From Pelagibacterium halotolerans B2 (GTDB lineage Bacteria; Pseudomonadota; Alphaproteobacteria; Rhizobiales; Devosiaceae): a stretch of 64,000 nt of DNA. Positions within the stretch are counted from its first letter, which is position 1. The number at the start of each line of letters is the position of its first letter. Under the pieces are notes generated by a model. That model saw only the letters and a list, made by a program, of their open reading frames with translations. It made no database searches and was not told the DNA's origin. Location of the stretch: assembly GCF_000230555.1 (NCBI RefSeq), contig NC_016078.1, forward strand, positions 2,170,001-2,234,000, written 5' to 3'. A program made the translations under genes and the position numbers. Shown in pieces: positions 57,511-64,000 of this stretch.

Positions 57511-58338
57511 ATGACCGATCGCCCTTATGCATCTGCCCCCGGCGGGCTGCCGCCCCAGACCCAGCTTCTCAGCGACCGCGCGGTGTTTACCGATGCCTAT
57601 GCGGTGATCCCCAGGGGGGTGATGCGCGATATCGTGACGAGCTACCTGCCCTTCTGGGACAAGACGCGGCTGTGGGTGATTTCGCGCCCGCTTTCGGGTT
57701 TTGCCGAGACGTTTTCCCAGTACATCATGGAGGTCGAGCCCGGAGGCGGCAGCGACAAGCCCGAGCCCGACCCGCAGGCCCAGGCGGTGCTGTTCGTTAC
57801 CGCCGGTGAAATCGCGCTGTCGTTGGCCGGAACCACATACACGCTGGCGCCGGGTGGCTATGCCTATATTCCGCCGGCAACCGAATGGACCCTGCGCAGC
57901 ACCGGAGCCGAACCGGCCCGTTTCCACTGGGTTCGCAAGGCATACGAAAAGGTCGAAGGGCTCGACACCCCGCCCGCATTCGTTTCCGCCGATCAGGAAA
58001 TCGACCCTATCCCCATGCCCGGAACCGAGGGCAGATGGGCAACCACGCGCTTTGTCGAGCCCACCGATCTGCGCCACGACATGCACGTCAATATCGTCAC
58101 CCTGCAACCCGGCGCCGTCATTCCGTTCGCCGAAACCCATGTCATGGAGCACGGGCTGTACGTGCTCGAGGGCAAGGCGGTCTATCGGCTCAATCGGGAC
58201 TGGGTGGAAGTGGAAGCCGGCGATTACATGTGGCTGCGCGCCTTCTGCCCGCAGGCCTGTTACGCCGGCGGTCCCGGCCCGTTCCGCTACCTGCTCTATA
58301 AGGACGTCAACCGGCACATGAAGCTGGGCCGTCCATGA
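57511..58338 (+). CDS. allE: (S)-ureidoglycine aminohydrolase, double cupin
   Basis: A 275-aa bicupin. The family marks are YAVIPRGVMRDIVTSYLPFW, QYIMEVEPGGGSDKPEPDPQAQAVLFVTAGEI, YAYIPPATEW, and a second metal-binding cupin TLQPGAVIPFAETHVMEHGLYVLEG with WLRAFCPQACYAGG. AllE releases ammonia from (S)-ureidoglycine giving (S)-ureidoglycolate, next used by AllA. Such proteins are sometimes annotated as allantoicase. Start is the ATG at 57511, one codon after a TTG. It overlaps allA by 4 bp. Confidence 0.92.
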   Translation: MTDRPYASAPGGLPPQTQLLSDRAVFTDAYAVIPRGVMRDIVTSYLPFWDKTRLWVISRPLSGFAETFSQYIMEVEPGGGSDKPEPDPQAQAVLFVTAGEIALSLAGTTYTLAPGGYAYIPPATEWTLRSTGAEPARFHWVRKAYEKVEGLDTPPAFVSADQEIDPIPMPGTEGRWATTRFVEPTDLRHDMHVNIVTLQPGAVIPFAETHVMEHGLYVLEGKAVYRLNRDWVEVEAGDYMWLRAFCPQACYAGGPGPFRYLLYKDVNRHMKLGRP

Positions 58339-58835
58339 CGAAAACCATCATTGCCGAACCGCTGACCAAGGCGGCGTTCGCTCCGTTCGGGCAGGTGCTG
58401 ACAACCGAGGATGCCCATCACTATCCCATCAACAACGGCATGACCGAACGCTTTCACGATCTGGCCAATGTCGAAATCGGTGGAGAGAACGGACGCACGC
58501 TGATCTCGATCTTTCGCGGCAAACCCTATGATCTGCCTCTGGCCCTGACGCTCGTCGAACGGCACCCGCTGGGTTCGCAGGCCTTCATGCCGCTCCACCG
58601 CCGGCCTTTCCTCGTGATCGTCGCTCCCGATGAAAACGGCGTCCCCGGCACGCCGCTGGCGTTCCTTACCGAACCCGGCGTTGGGATCAATATCGGGCGC
58701 AATGTCTGGCACGGCGTCTTGACGACGCTTGAAGAGGAAGGCGACTTCCTTGTCGTCGATCGCGGCGGTGATGGCGACAATCTCGAGGAATACGTCTTCG
58801 ACAGGCCCTATCTGGTCGAGTTATCCAAACCGTAA
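58335..58835 (+). CDS. allA: Ureidoglycolate lyase
   Basis: A 166-aa enzyme splitting (S)-ureidoglycolate to glyoxylate and urea. Visible: AEPLTKAAFAPFGQVL, ISIFRGKPYDLPLALTLVERHPLGSQAFMPLH, VIVAPDENGVPG, and GINIGRNVWHGVLTTLEEEGDFLVVDRGGDGDN, all typical. It follows AllE with a 4-bp overlap. Its glyoxylate product is the substrate of GlcB in the same locus. Confidence 0.94.
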   Translation: MTKTIIAEPLTKAAFAPFGQVLTTEDAHHYPINNGMTERFHDLANVEIGGENGRTLISIFRGKPYDLPLALTLVERHPLGSQAFMPLHRRPFLVIVAPDENGVPGTPLAFLTEPGVGINIGRNVWHGVLTTLEEEGDFLVVDRGGDGDNLEEYVFDRPYLVELSKP

Positions 58836-58970
58836 TCCAGCTTGCCAACTTGTAACGGGTGCCGGCCGTCTCGTGGTAGTATCGAAAGACGGCGCACGGG
58901 CTCCGGCCCCGTCCCCCCCCAAATAACCTCCGGGTCTCGTGCGCGCCTCACAAATGGAAAGGGCAGCACG

Positions 58971-59855
58971 ATGTCTGAAACGAACAAACTCAACCGCCGC
59001 GAAGTGTTTTCGCTCGTCGCCGTCACCGCCGCAGGCGGCGCGCTTGTCTCGCAAGCCGCCTTCGCCCAATCGGCCAATGCAGGCTCGGCCTCTGCCCTGC
59101 TCATGCCCGGCGCCGATGTTTGCGTGCTGACACCGGAAGTGACCGAAGGGCCCTATTATTTCGACCCCGAACTCGAACGCGTCGACATCACCGAAGGCAA
59201 GGCCGGCATTCCCACGCGCATACGCCTCCAGATCGTCGATCAGAGCTGCGCGCCCATGCCGGGCGCCCGCGTCGACATCTGGCATTGCGATGCAACGGGT
59301 GTTTATTCCGGCTACGCCAACCAGGGCGACGACCGGAGCGTGGACACGACCGGGGAGACCTTCCTGCGCGGCACCCAGTTTGCTGACGACAATGGCATCG
59401 TTGAGTTCGAGACCATCTACCCGAGCTGGTACAGCGGCCGGACCACCCATATCCACTTCAAGGTCTTCCTCGACCAGGCCACGATATTGACCGGACAGAT
59501 GTTTTTCCCGGACGCGCTCTCGGAATACATCTATCTCAACGTCGAACCCTACAACGACCGTTCGCGCGAACGCGACACACTCAATTCCAATGACGGCATT
59601 GCCACCCAGGCGTCGCGCGCCTCGTTCGCCTATATCAAGGAACTGGCCGAGGAATATCTGGTCGCCATGATTATCGGCGTGGACCCGAACGCGGAATCGG
59701 GCGGCTTTGAAATGGGCGGACCGGGTCGCGGCGAAGACGGCGACATGCCCGCCCCGCCCGAAGGCGGCATGGGCGAGCCCCCCGCCGGCGGTGGCGGTCC
59801 CAACAACGGTACGGCCGACCGTTCGACGATGGTGCCCGGCACCACTTCGGAATAA
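58971..59855 (+). CDS. Exported intradiol ring-cleavage dioxygenase-like protein
   Basis: A 294-aa protein with a twin-arginine-type signal NRREVFSLVAVTAAGGALVSQAAFAQ, then an intradiol dioxygenase domain: VTEGPYYFDPELERVDI, VDIWHCDATGVYSGYA, YPSWYSGRTTHIHFKVF. The Tyr/Tyr/His/His iron ligands can be placed in these blocks. Unlike catechol dioxygenases it is exported, and ends with a Gly/Pro-rich, Met-containing tail (EMGGPGRGEDGDMPAPPEGGMGEPPAGGG). Substrate unknown. Confidence 0.85.
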   Translation: MSETNKLNRREVFSLVAVTAAGGALVSQAAFAQSANAGSASALLMPGADVCVLTPEVTEGPYYFDPELERVDITEGKAGIPTRIRLQIVDQSCAPMPGARVDIWHCDATGVYSGYANQGDDRSVDTTGETFLRGTQFADDNGIVEFETIYPSWYSGRTTHIHFKVFLDQATILTGQMFFPDALSEYIYLNVEPYNDRSRERDTLNSNDGIATQASRASFAYIKELAEEYLVAMIIGVDPNAESGGFEMGGPGRGEDGDMPAPPEGGMGEPPAGGGGPNNGTADRSTMVPGTTSE

Positions 59856-59864
59856 GTCCGCCAA

Positions 59865-59892
59865 ATGCGGGGATTCAATCAGATCCCCGCAT
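59865..59892. terminator. Hairpin between convergent dioxygenase and molybdoenzyme genes
   Basis: ATGCGGGGAT and ATCCCCGCAT form a perfect 10-bp stem with an 8-base loop. It overlaps the last bases of the minus-strand gene and follows the dioxygenase stop by 9 bp. No T-run; a shared transcription barrier is plausible. Confidence 0.55.
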
Positions 59893-60667
59893 ACCAATCA
59901 TACCCGTGGTCGGCCCAATAGCTGCCCTTGCCGCGGTGCAACTGGCTGAAATCGTCGACAAGTTCGATGCGGCGCAGATATTTGGCCATCTTGTAGCCAA
60001 GCTGGCGCTCGATCCGCACCCGGATGGGCGCGCCGTTGCGCACCGGCAGCGCGGCATCGTTCATGCCATAGGCAAGGATGGTCTGCGGGTGGCGCGCGTC
60101 GATCAGGTCGACGCTCTCGTAATAGGGTGACGCCGAGAGCCCGCCTCCATAATTGTCGAAGCAGTGGAACACGCAATAGCGTGCACCGGCCGTGGGGCGC
60201 ACCTCATCGAGGATCGTCGCGAGCGGGACCCCGGTCCATTTGGCAATGCAGCTCCAGCCCTCGACGCAATCGTGGCGGGTGATCTGGGTGCGCGACGGCA
60301 TGTTGCGCAACTGGTCGAGCGAATACGATTGCGGGGTTTCGACAAGTCCGTCGACCACCAGTTGATAGTCGGCAAAATCATTGTCCCGCAGCGCCACATA
60401 ATCGGCTTGCTCGGGATCCGTCGTGCCATTGGGCCGCATGCCCTGGCGGATTTCGCTCTCGGCAAACTCCTTGGCCAGTGCCTCATCGCCCAAAAGCAAC
60501 CGCTGGGCGGCAAGGGTGAGATCGTTGGCAGAGGCCAGCGTATCGCGCACCGGATGGCCGGGCCGCAAAAGGGAATCGAACTGATCGCACCCCGCCAGCG
60601 TCACGCCGGCAAGCCCGGCCGCCGACGCGGTGAGGAATTTTCGCCGCCGTATCGAAAAGCGTTTCAT
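59879..60667 (-). CDS. Tat-exported molybdopterin oxidoreductase (sulfite oxidase/YedY fold)
   Basis: A 262-aa protein. Signal FSIRRRKFLTASAAGLAGVTLAGC combines a twin-arginine motif with a possible lipobox Cys (C27). The fold is shown by YQLVVDGLVETPQSYSLDQL, and the molybdenum-ligand Cys in RHDCVEGWSCIAKW (C134), plus DARHPQTILAYGMN and PVRNGAPIRVRIERQLGYKMAKYLR. The cytochrome b gene overlapping upstream (4 bp) should be its membrane electron partner. Substrate unknown; sulfoxide repair, as in MsrPQ, is one option. Confidence 0.88.
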   Translation of the reverse strand: MKRFSIRRRKFLTASAAGLAGVTLAGCDQFDSLLRPGHPVRDTLASANDLTLAAQRLLLGDEALAKEFAESEIRQGMRPNGTTDPEQADYVALRDNDFADYQLVVDGLVETPQSYSLDQLRNMPSRTQITRHDCVEGWSCIAKWTGVPLATILDEVRPTAGARYCVFHCFDNYGGGLSASPYYESVDLIDARHPQTILAYGMNDAALPVRNGAPIRVRIERQLGYKMAKYLRRIELVDDFSQLHRGKGSYWADHGYDWYAGI

Positions 60668-61503
60668 TTTCCTTCCTCCGTTTCCGGATCGATGCGGTAT
60701 TTGCCGGTGATCATCGAGCGCATGGTGTTGAGCGGTCCGGCCAGCAGCACCATGGCAATGTGGACGATGAAGAACCCGACCAGCAGCGCCATCGTGATGA
60801 AATGAATGGTGCGCGCGGTCTGCCGCCCGCCGAAAATTTCGATGAGCCAGGGCCAGGCTGCGTTCATGCCCGGCGACATGGAAAGGCCCGTCAGCACAAT
60901 CAGCGGGAACAGGATCAGCAGCACCACACCATAGCTGAGCTTTTGCAGCACGTTATAGTGCCGCGTGTGGGGGAATTTAAGGCGCGCGTGGGCGGCAACG
61001 TCGGACGGCAGCGACCTGATGTCTCTGCCGGTGGGGATGATGTCGCGCCGCAAATGCCCGTTGATGAGGCTGGCCACGAACCAGACGAACATGGTGCCGA
61101 CCAGCACCCAGCCGAAGAACAGGTGAACCACCCGGCCCGTCCCCAGATCCTGGTAGGAGGGGATGGTCGCCCAGGCCGGAAAACCGCGCACCCGCTCCTG
61201 ACCTTCCGGCCCCGAATAGCCGAAGACACCGGTGGTATCGAAGCGATGCCCGAAGATCGTGGTGATCCCGGAGATCGATCCGTCGGGATTGCGGATGGCG
61301 CCCATGGAAAAGATCGAGTTCGAAAATTCAAACCCCGATTGCTGTCCGATATAAAGGCTCGGATGCGCGTTGAAGATCTGCAGCCCGGTGAGCAATAGGA
61401 AAAACAGGCAGATGACCCACACCCAATGGGTGAGCCGCGTCCAGATCGACTGGCGCTTGATGATTTGGCTGGTGGCTCTTTCCCGGCTGGGGGCTCCGAA
61501 CAT
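60664..61503 (-). CDS. Cytochrome b561-type membrane subunit
   Basis: A 279-aa diheme membrane protein of the Ni/Fe-hydrogenase/thiosulfate reductase cytochrome b type. IIKRQSIWTRLTHWVWVICLFFLLLTGLQIF holds the first heme His; later helices include VVHLFFGWVLVGTMFVWFVA and TIHFITMALLVGFFIVHIAMVLLAGP, with further candidate His ligands. It exchanges electrons between the quinone pool and the periplasmic molybdoenzyme encoded next to it. Confidence 0.88.
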   Translation of the reverse strand: MFGAPSRERATSQIIKRQSIWTRLTHWVWVICLFFLLLTGLQIFNAHPSLYIGQQSGFEFSNSIFSMGAIRNPDGSISGITTIFGHRFDTTGVFGYSGPEGQERVRGFPAWATIPSYQDLGTGRVVHLFFGWVLVGTMFVWFVASLINGHLRRDIIPTGRDIRSLPSDVAAHARLKFPHTRHYNVLQKLSYGVVLLILFPLIVLTGLSMSPGMNAAWPWLIEIFGGRQTARTIHFITMALLVGFFIVHIAMVLLAGPLNTMRSMITGKYRIDPETEEGK

Positions 61504-61574
61504 ATTTTTCTCCCTGTCGGAATGCTTCGCCCCGCGGCAACCGCCATGCGGGACGAAGCGATATTAGAGCAGGC

Positions 61575-61913
61575 TTACTGCTGGGGCGCCATAGCATCGC
61601 CCGCCATAGCGTCGCCCGCCATGGCATCGGTGTCCATATGTTCGCCGTTGTGAACCATCTGACAGGCATGTTCAGCGGCTGCGGCCACTTCAGCAAAAGT
61701 GATCGCCTGGGCCTGCTCGATGCAAAGCGCAAGGTCCTCATCGGACATCATCGGGGCCATGGAATCCATGGCCATCGAGTCACTGGCCATGCTGTCGCCC
61801 GCCATAGCGTCTCCGGCCATGGCGTCTCCAGACATGGCGTCCTGGGCTTCGATTGCGGCGACAGGCAGGGCCAATGCAAGAAAGGCGGCGGCAAAAATGG
61901 TTTTGTTGAACAT
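61575..61913 (-). CDS. Exported methionine-rich pentapeptide repeat protein (MXGDX)
   Basis: A 112-aa protein: signal KTIFAAAFLALALPVAAIEA, then MSGDA MAGDA MAGDS MASDS MAMDS repeats, a central helical part (DEDLALCIEQAQAITFAEVAAAAEHACQMVHNGEHMD with two Cys and His), and three more MAGDA units. It looks like the exported MXKDX pentapeptide family but with Gly in place of Lys. Met-rich repeats plus His and Cys suggest soft-metal binding; this is inference. It faces an ECF sigma gene and shares its promoter type. Confidence 0.75.
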   Translation of the reverse strand: MFNKTIFAAAFLALALPVAAIEAQDAMSGDAMAGDAMAGDSMASDSMAMDSMAPMMSDEDLALCIEQAQAITFAEVAAAAEHACQMVHNGEHMDTDAMAGDAMAGDAMAPQQ

Positions 61914-61969
61914 CGTTTTAATCTCCCTGGGAGTTGCGACCGCATCTCACTGTTACGGTACGAGCCAAC

Positions 61970-61996
61970 ATTCGTTTGTGCTTCAGCCCCGGTTAC
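61970..61996 (-). promoter_or_regulatory. ECF (SigF/ECF16-type) promoter of the MXGDX gene
   Basis: On the minus strand: GTAACC (61996-61991), a 16-bp spacer, then CGAAT (61974-61970). This is the promoter form of the Caulobacter SigF/NrsF system. The -10 lies 56 bp upstream of the gene start. Both elements match fully. Confidence 0.75.
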
Positions 61997-62043
61997 ACCC
62001 TCACGAAATCGTGTTCCCAACTCGATTATTTCACCGCGCCGCT

Positions 62044-62070
62044 GTAACGTTTGCGCAGCGCGGGACGAAT
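62044..62070 (+). promoter_or_regulatory. ECF promoter of the sigma factor gene (autoregulation)
   Basis: GTAACG (62044-62049), a 16-bp spacer and CGAAT (62066-62070): one mismatch from the opposite promoter. It ends 9 bp before the sigma ATG, so transcription would start at or next to the start codon, a nearly leaderless message. Confidence 0.7.
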
Positions 62071-62079
62071 AGGGACCTG

Positions 62080-62619
62080 ATGCATATGGATTCACTCGAA
62101 ACGCGACTGCGTGCGCTCGTCCTGCTCTCGCTCGAGGGCGACCGGGCGGCCTATCGGCAGCTTCTCGGCGAGTTGACCCATTACTTGCGCATCTATTTCG
62201 CCCGGCGGCTGGCTCCGGCTCACGCCGCCAATGTCGAGGATCTGGTTCAGGAGACACTATTGGCCGTCCACGCCAAACGGCTGACCTACGATACGGCCCG
62301 GCCCTTCACCGCCTGGCTGCACGCGCTTGCCCACCACAAGCTCGTCGATCATTTGCGCCGTCACGCCATTCGCCCCACGGTGCCGCTGGACGACGAGATG
62401 ACCGGCGGCGTGCCTGCTGGAGACCTGGCCGCCCACGACCTCGACAGGGTCCTCGAAACGCTGCCCGAGCGCACCTCCACGCTGATCCGCAGGGTCAAGG
62501 TCGAAGGCGCCTCGGTCGCCGAAGCCGCGTCGGCCCACGGCATGAGCGAGGGTGCGGCAAAGATTGCCATCCATCGCGGGCTCAAGGCCCTCATGGCGCG
62601 TTTTGCAGGAGACCGGTGA
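62080..62619 (+). CDS. ECF sigma factor (SigF/ECF16-like)
   Basis: A 179-aa sigma-70 family ECF protein. Region 2: EDLVQETLLAVHAKRLTYDTARPFTAWLHALAHHKLVDHLRR; region 4: LPERTSTLIRRVKVEGASVAEAASAHGMSEGAAKIAIHRGLKAL. It is followed at once by an NrsF-like membrane anti-sigma, whose start overlaps its stop. A second ATG at 62086 is possible and would fit the promoter better. Divergent from the MXGDX gene. Confidence 0.92.
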   Translation: MHMDSLETRLRALVLLSLEGDRAAYRQLLGELTHYLRIYFARRLAPAHAANVEDLVQETLLAVHAKRLTYDTARPFTAWLHALAHHKLVDHLRRHAIRPTVPLDDEMTGGVPAGDLAAHDLDRVLETLPERTSTLIRRVKVEGASVAEAASAHGMSEGAAKIAIHRGLKALMARFAGDR

Positions 62620-63257
62620 TGAGCCAGGACCTTATCGATCGACTCGTCAGCGACCTGCGCCCCACGCGGCGCGGCGCGCTGCAATGGCTGCTCGTGGGTG
62701 CGATTGCGGCAGGGATGATTGTCGCTGCGGCCATTATGGTGCCCTGGATCGGCCTGCGCGCCGATATCCTGACGGCACCGGGCACCGCCATGTTCTGGAT
62801 CAAGCTCGGCTATACGAGCGTGCTTGGCCTGCTCGGCCTTGCCGCGGCCATGGCGCTCTCCCGCCCCGACAGGCGCAAATGGCCCGCCCTTTGGGCTGTG
62901 GGCGGAGTGTTCGTGCTCACGCTGGCCGGCGGGCTCTGGCAATGGGGCAATGCGCCCGAAGCGGTAAGGCCGGTCCTGGTCCTTGGCGGTACGGCGCTGG
63001 TCTGCCCCTTCCTGATCGTCGCGTTTTCGGCGCCTGTGCTCGCCATCATGCTGGCGTCCATGCGCAGGCTTGCCCCGGCCAACGCCACTTTGGCCGGGCT
63101 GGCTGCGGGGCTCGCGTCGGGCGGCGCGGGTGCCTCCGTCTATGCGCTCCATTGCGGAGAAAGCGGAATGCTGTTTCTTGCGCTCTGGTATTCGGTGGGG
63201 ATCGGTCTGGTTGCACTGTGCGGCGCAGTGCTGGGACGAACCCTGCTGCGCTGGTAG
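62619..63257 (+). CDS. NrsF-like membrane anti-sigma factor (DUF1109)
   Basis: A 212-aa protein with a short cytoplasmic start (MSQDLIDRLVSDLRPTRRGA) and six membrane helices (about 22-44, 61-80, 89-105, 120-145, 151-173, 182-205). This is the DUF1109 layout of NrsF, which holds SigF at the membrane until stress. Conserved Cys at CPFLIV and in HCGESG may be sensing residues, as in NrsF. The ATG overlaps the sigma stop codon; AGGAG precedes it. Confidence 0.88.
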   Translation: MSQDLIDRLVSDLRPTRRGALQWLLVGAIAAGMIVAAAIMVPWIGLRADILTAPGTAMFWIKLGYTSVLGLLGLAAAMALSRPDRRKWPALWAVGGVFVLTLAGGLWQWGNAPEAVRPVLVLGGTALVCPFLIVAFSAPVLAIMLASMRRLAPANATLAGLAAGLASGGAGASVYALHCGESGMLFLALWYSVGIGLVALCGAVLGRTLLRW

Positions 63258-63436
63258 GCAACATGTGACAAAGCCGTCATAAATTGACCACCCGGTCAAA
63301 TTTCTGCTTTCCCTCTCCCGTCAACTGTGTTTGACTTTCGCCCCATATGCACAACGGCGGCGCTGTAACACGACCGTCGCAAAGGCATGGAATAGAGGCG
63401 TGGTAAGCGTCTCGATGACAAAGGGAACAAGGGATC

Positions 63437-64000
63437 ATGAAACATCTGCTGCTCGGCGCCTCCGCGCTGGCGCTGACCGTGGGGCTGACCGGCCCCGTCA
63501 GCGCGCAGGAAGGCGAATTCACGCTCAACATCCTCCATATCAACGATTTCCATTCGCGTTTCGGCCCGATCGACGGCTATGACGCCAATTGCGATGCCGA
63601 AACCGACGCAGCCGGTGAGTGTTTTGGCGGCATCGCACGCCTCAAGACAGCCATCGACGGCAAGCGAGCCGAACTCGAGGGCGAGAACGTCGTGCTTCTC
63701 GATGCAGGCGATCAGTTCCAGGGTTCTCTGTTCTACACTCAATATCGCAGCGAGATCATTGCCGAGTTCGCGAACGATCTGGGGATCGAACTGATGGCCG
63801 TGGGCAATCATGAATTCGATGACGGCCCCGAAGAACTTGCCGCCCTGCTCGACGCCGTCAATTTCCCGATCATCTCGGGCAACACCAATGTCGAGAACGA
63901 GCCCCTGCTCGCGGGCCGTATTCCAGGCACCCACATCATGGAGATCGGCGGTGAACAGGTCGGCTTCATCTCCGCCCTGGCAGAAGACACCGACGAAACC
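63437..64000 (+). CDS. 5'-Nucleotidase/UshA-type, exported (3' end outside window)
   Basis: 188 codons of an exported metallophosphoesterase. Signal HLLLGASALALTVGLTGPVSAQ, then NILHINDFHSRFGPID (metal motif DxH), VVLLDAGDQFQGSLFYTQYRS (GDxFQG) and MAVGNHEFDDG (GNHE). A bifunctional 5'-nucleotidase/2',3'-cyclic phosphodiesterase is expected, releasing nucleosides in the periplasm. The gene runs off the window. AGGGA lies upstream of the ATG. Confidence 0.88.
   Translation, partial: MKHLLLGASALALTVGLTGPVSAQEGEFTLNILHINDFHSRFGPIDGYDANCDAETDAAGECFGGIARLKTAIDGKRAELEGENVVLLDAGDQFQGSLFYTQYRSEIIAEFANDLGIELMAVGNHEFDDGPEELAALLDAVNFPIISGNTNVENEPLLAGRIPGTHIMEIGGEQVGFISALAEDTDET

Noticed and set aside
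63360..63400. GTAACA with a 16-bp spacer upstream of the 5'-nucleotidase gene, similar to the ECF promoter
   Set aside because: The -10 position reads ATGGA, not CGAAT, so it does not match the SigF-type pattern.

Overview
The window is high-GC, densely packed alphaproteobacterial chromosome with short intergenic gaps, many 4-bp ATGA/GTGA overlaps and frequent TTG/GTG starts. The bc1 complex with separate petA-petB-petC genes, the rhizobial-type purine catabolism set, the MurL/MurD2 pair and the SigF/NrsF-type ECF sigma system point to Hyphomicrobiales. A Devosiaceae-like genus such as Devosia or Pelagibacterium is my inference, not proven. I see no rRNA, tRNA, CRISPR array, insertion sequence or prophage gene.

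Layout. 1-4543: the end of an ABC exporter, two MaoC hydratases, a DUF423 membrane protein, a redox-regulator/quinone-reductase pair (HxlR-qorB), apt and a small protein. 4673-7312: the ubiquinol-cytochrome c reductase operon petABC (minus strand) with a strong terminator. 7542-13357: housekeeping genes (trmL, hemF, cca, two Nudix enzymes, GNAT, glutathionyl-hydroquinone reductase-type GST). 13450-17321: metallophosphoesterase, murL, murD2 and an SMR pump. murL/murD2 is an alternative way to place D-glutamate in peptidoglycan. 17336-26635: a propionyl-CoA operon (acuI-pccB-pccA-mcm-mce) with a membrane-anchored CadC-like regulator upstream. 26908-30620: an orphan degenerate receiver protein, a tiny exported peptide and trehalose synthesis (otsBA). 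30678-35587: a ribose-type sugar ABC importer divergent from its LacI regulator, with two operators 21 bp apart.

36350-58835 is the most coherent block: a route from purines to malate. A BMP-type nucleoside importer and adenine deaminase feed guanine deaminase, xanthine dehydrogenase (XdhABC), membrane urate hydroxylase PuuD, UraH and a fused PuuE-UraD protein, giving allantoate. AllE and AllA then make glyoxylate, and malate synthase G (glcB), embedded in the block, condenses glyoxylate with acetyl-CoA. Allantoate amidohydrolase (AllC) is the one step not seen. A shared CCANNTGGTCCAA motif precedes the importer operon and lies between uraH and puuE, and may be the binding site of an unseen purine regulator. 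The block is interrupted by an ArsR/SRPBCC/SnoaL cassette (54560-56256) and about 1.25 kb of non-coding DNA carrying a duplicated ~168-bp repeat.

58971-64000: an exported intradiol dioxygenase, then an envelope-stress locus. An ECF sigma factor and its NrsF-like membrane anti-sigma face a minus-strand set encoding a Met-rich MAGDX-repeat exported protein, a cytochrome b561 and a Tat-exported molybdopterin oxidoreductase. Both sides of the divergent region carry the same GTAAC(C/G)-N16-CGAAT promoter. The window ends inside a 5'-nucleotidase gene.
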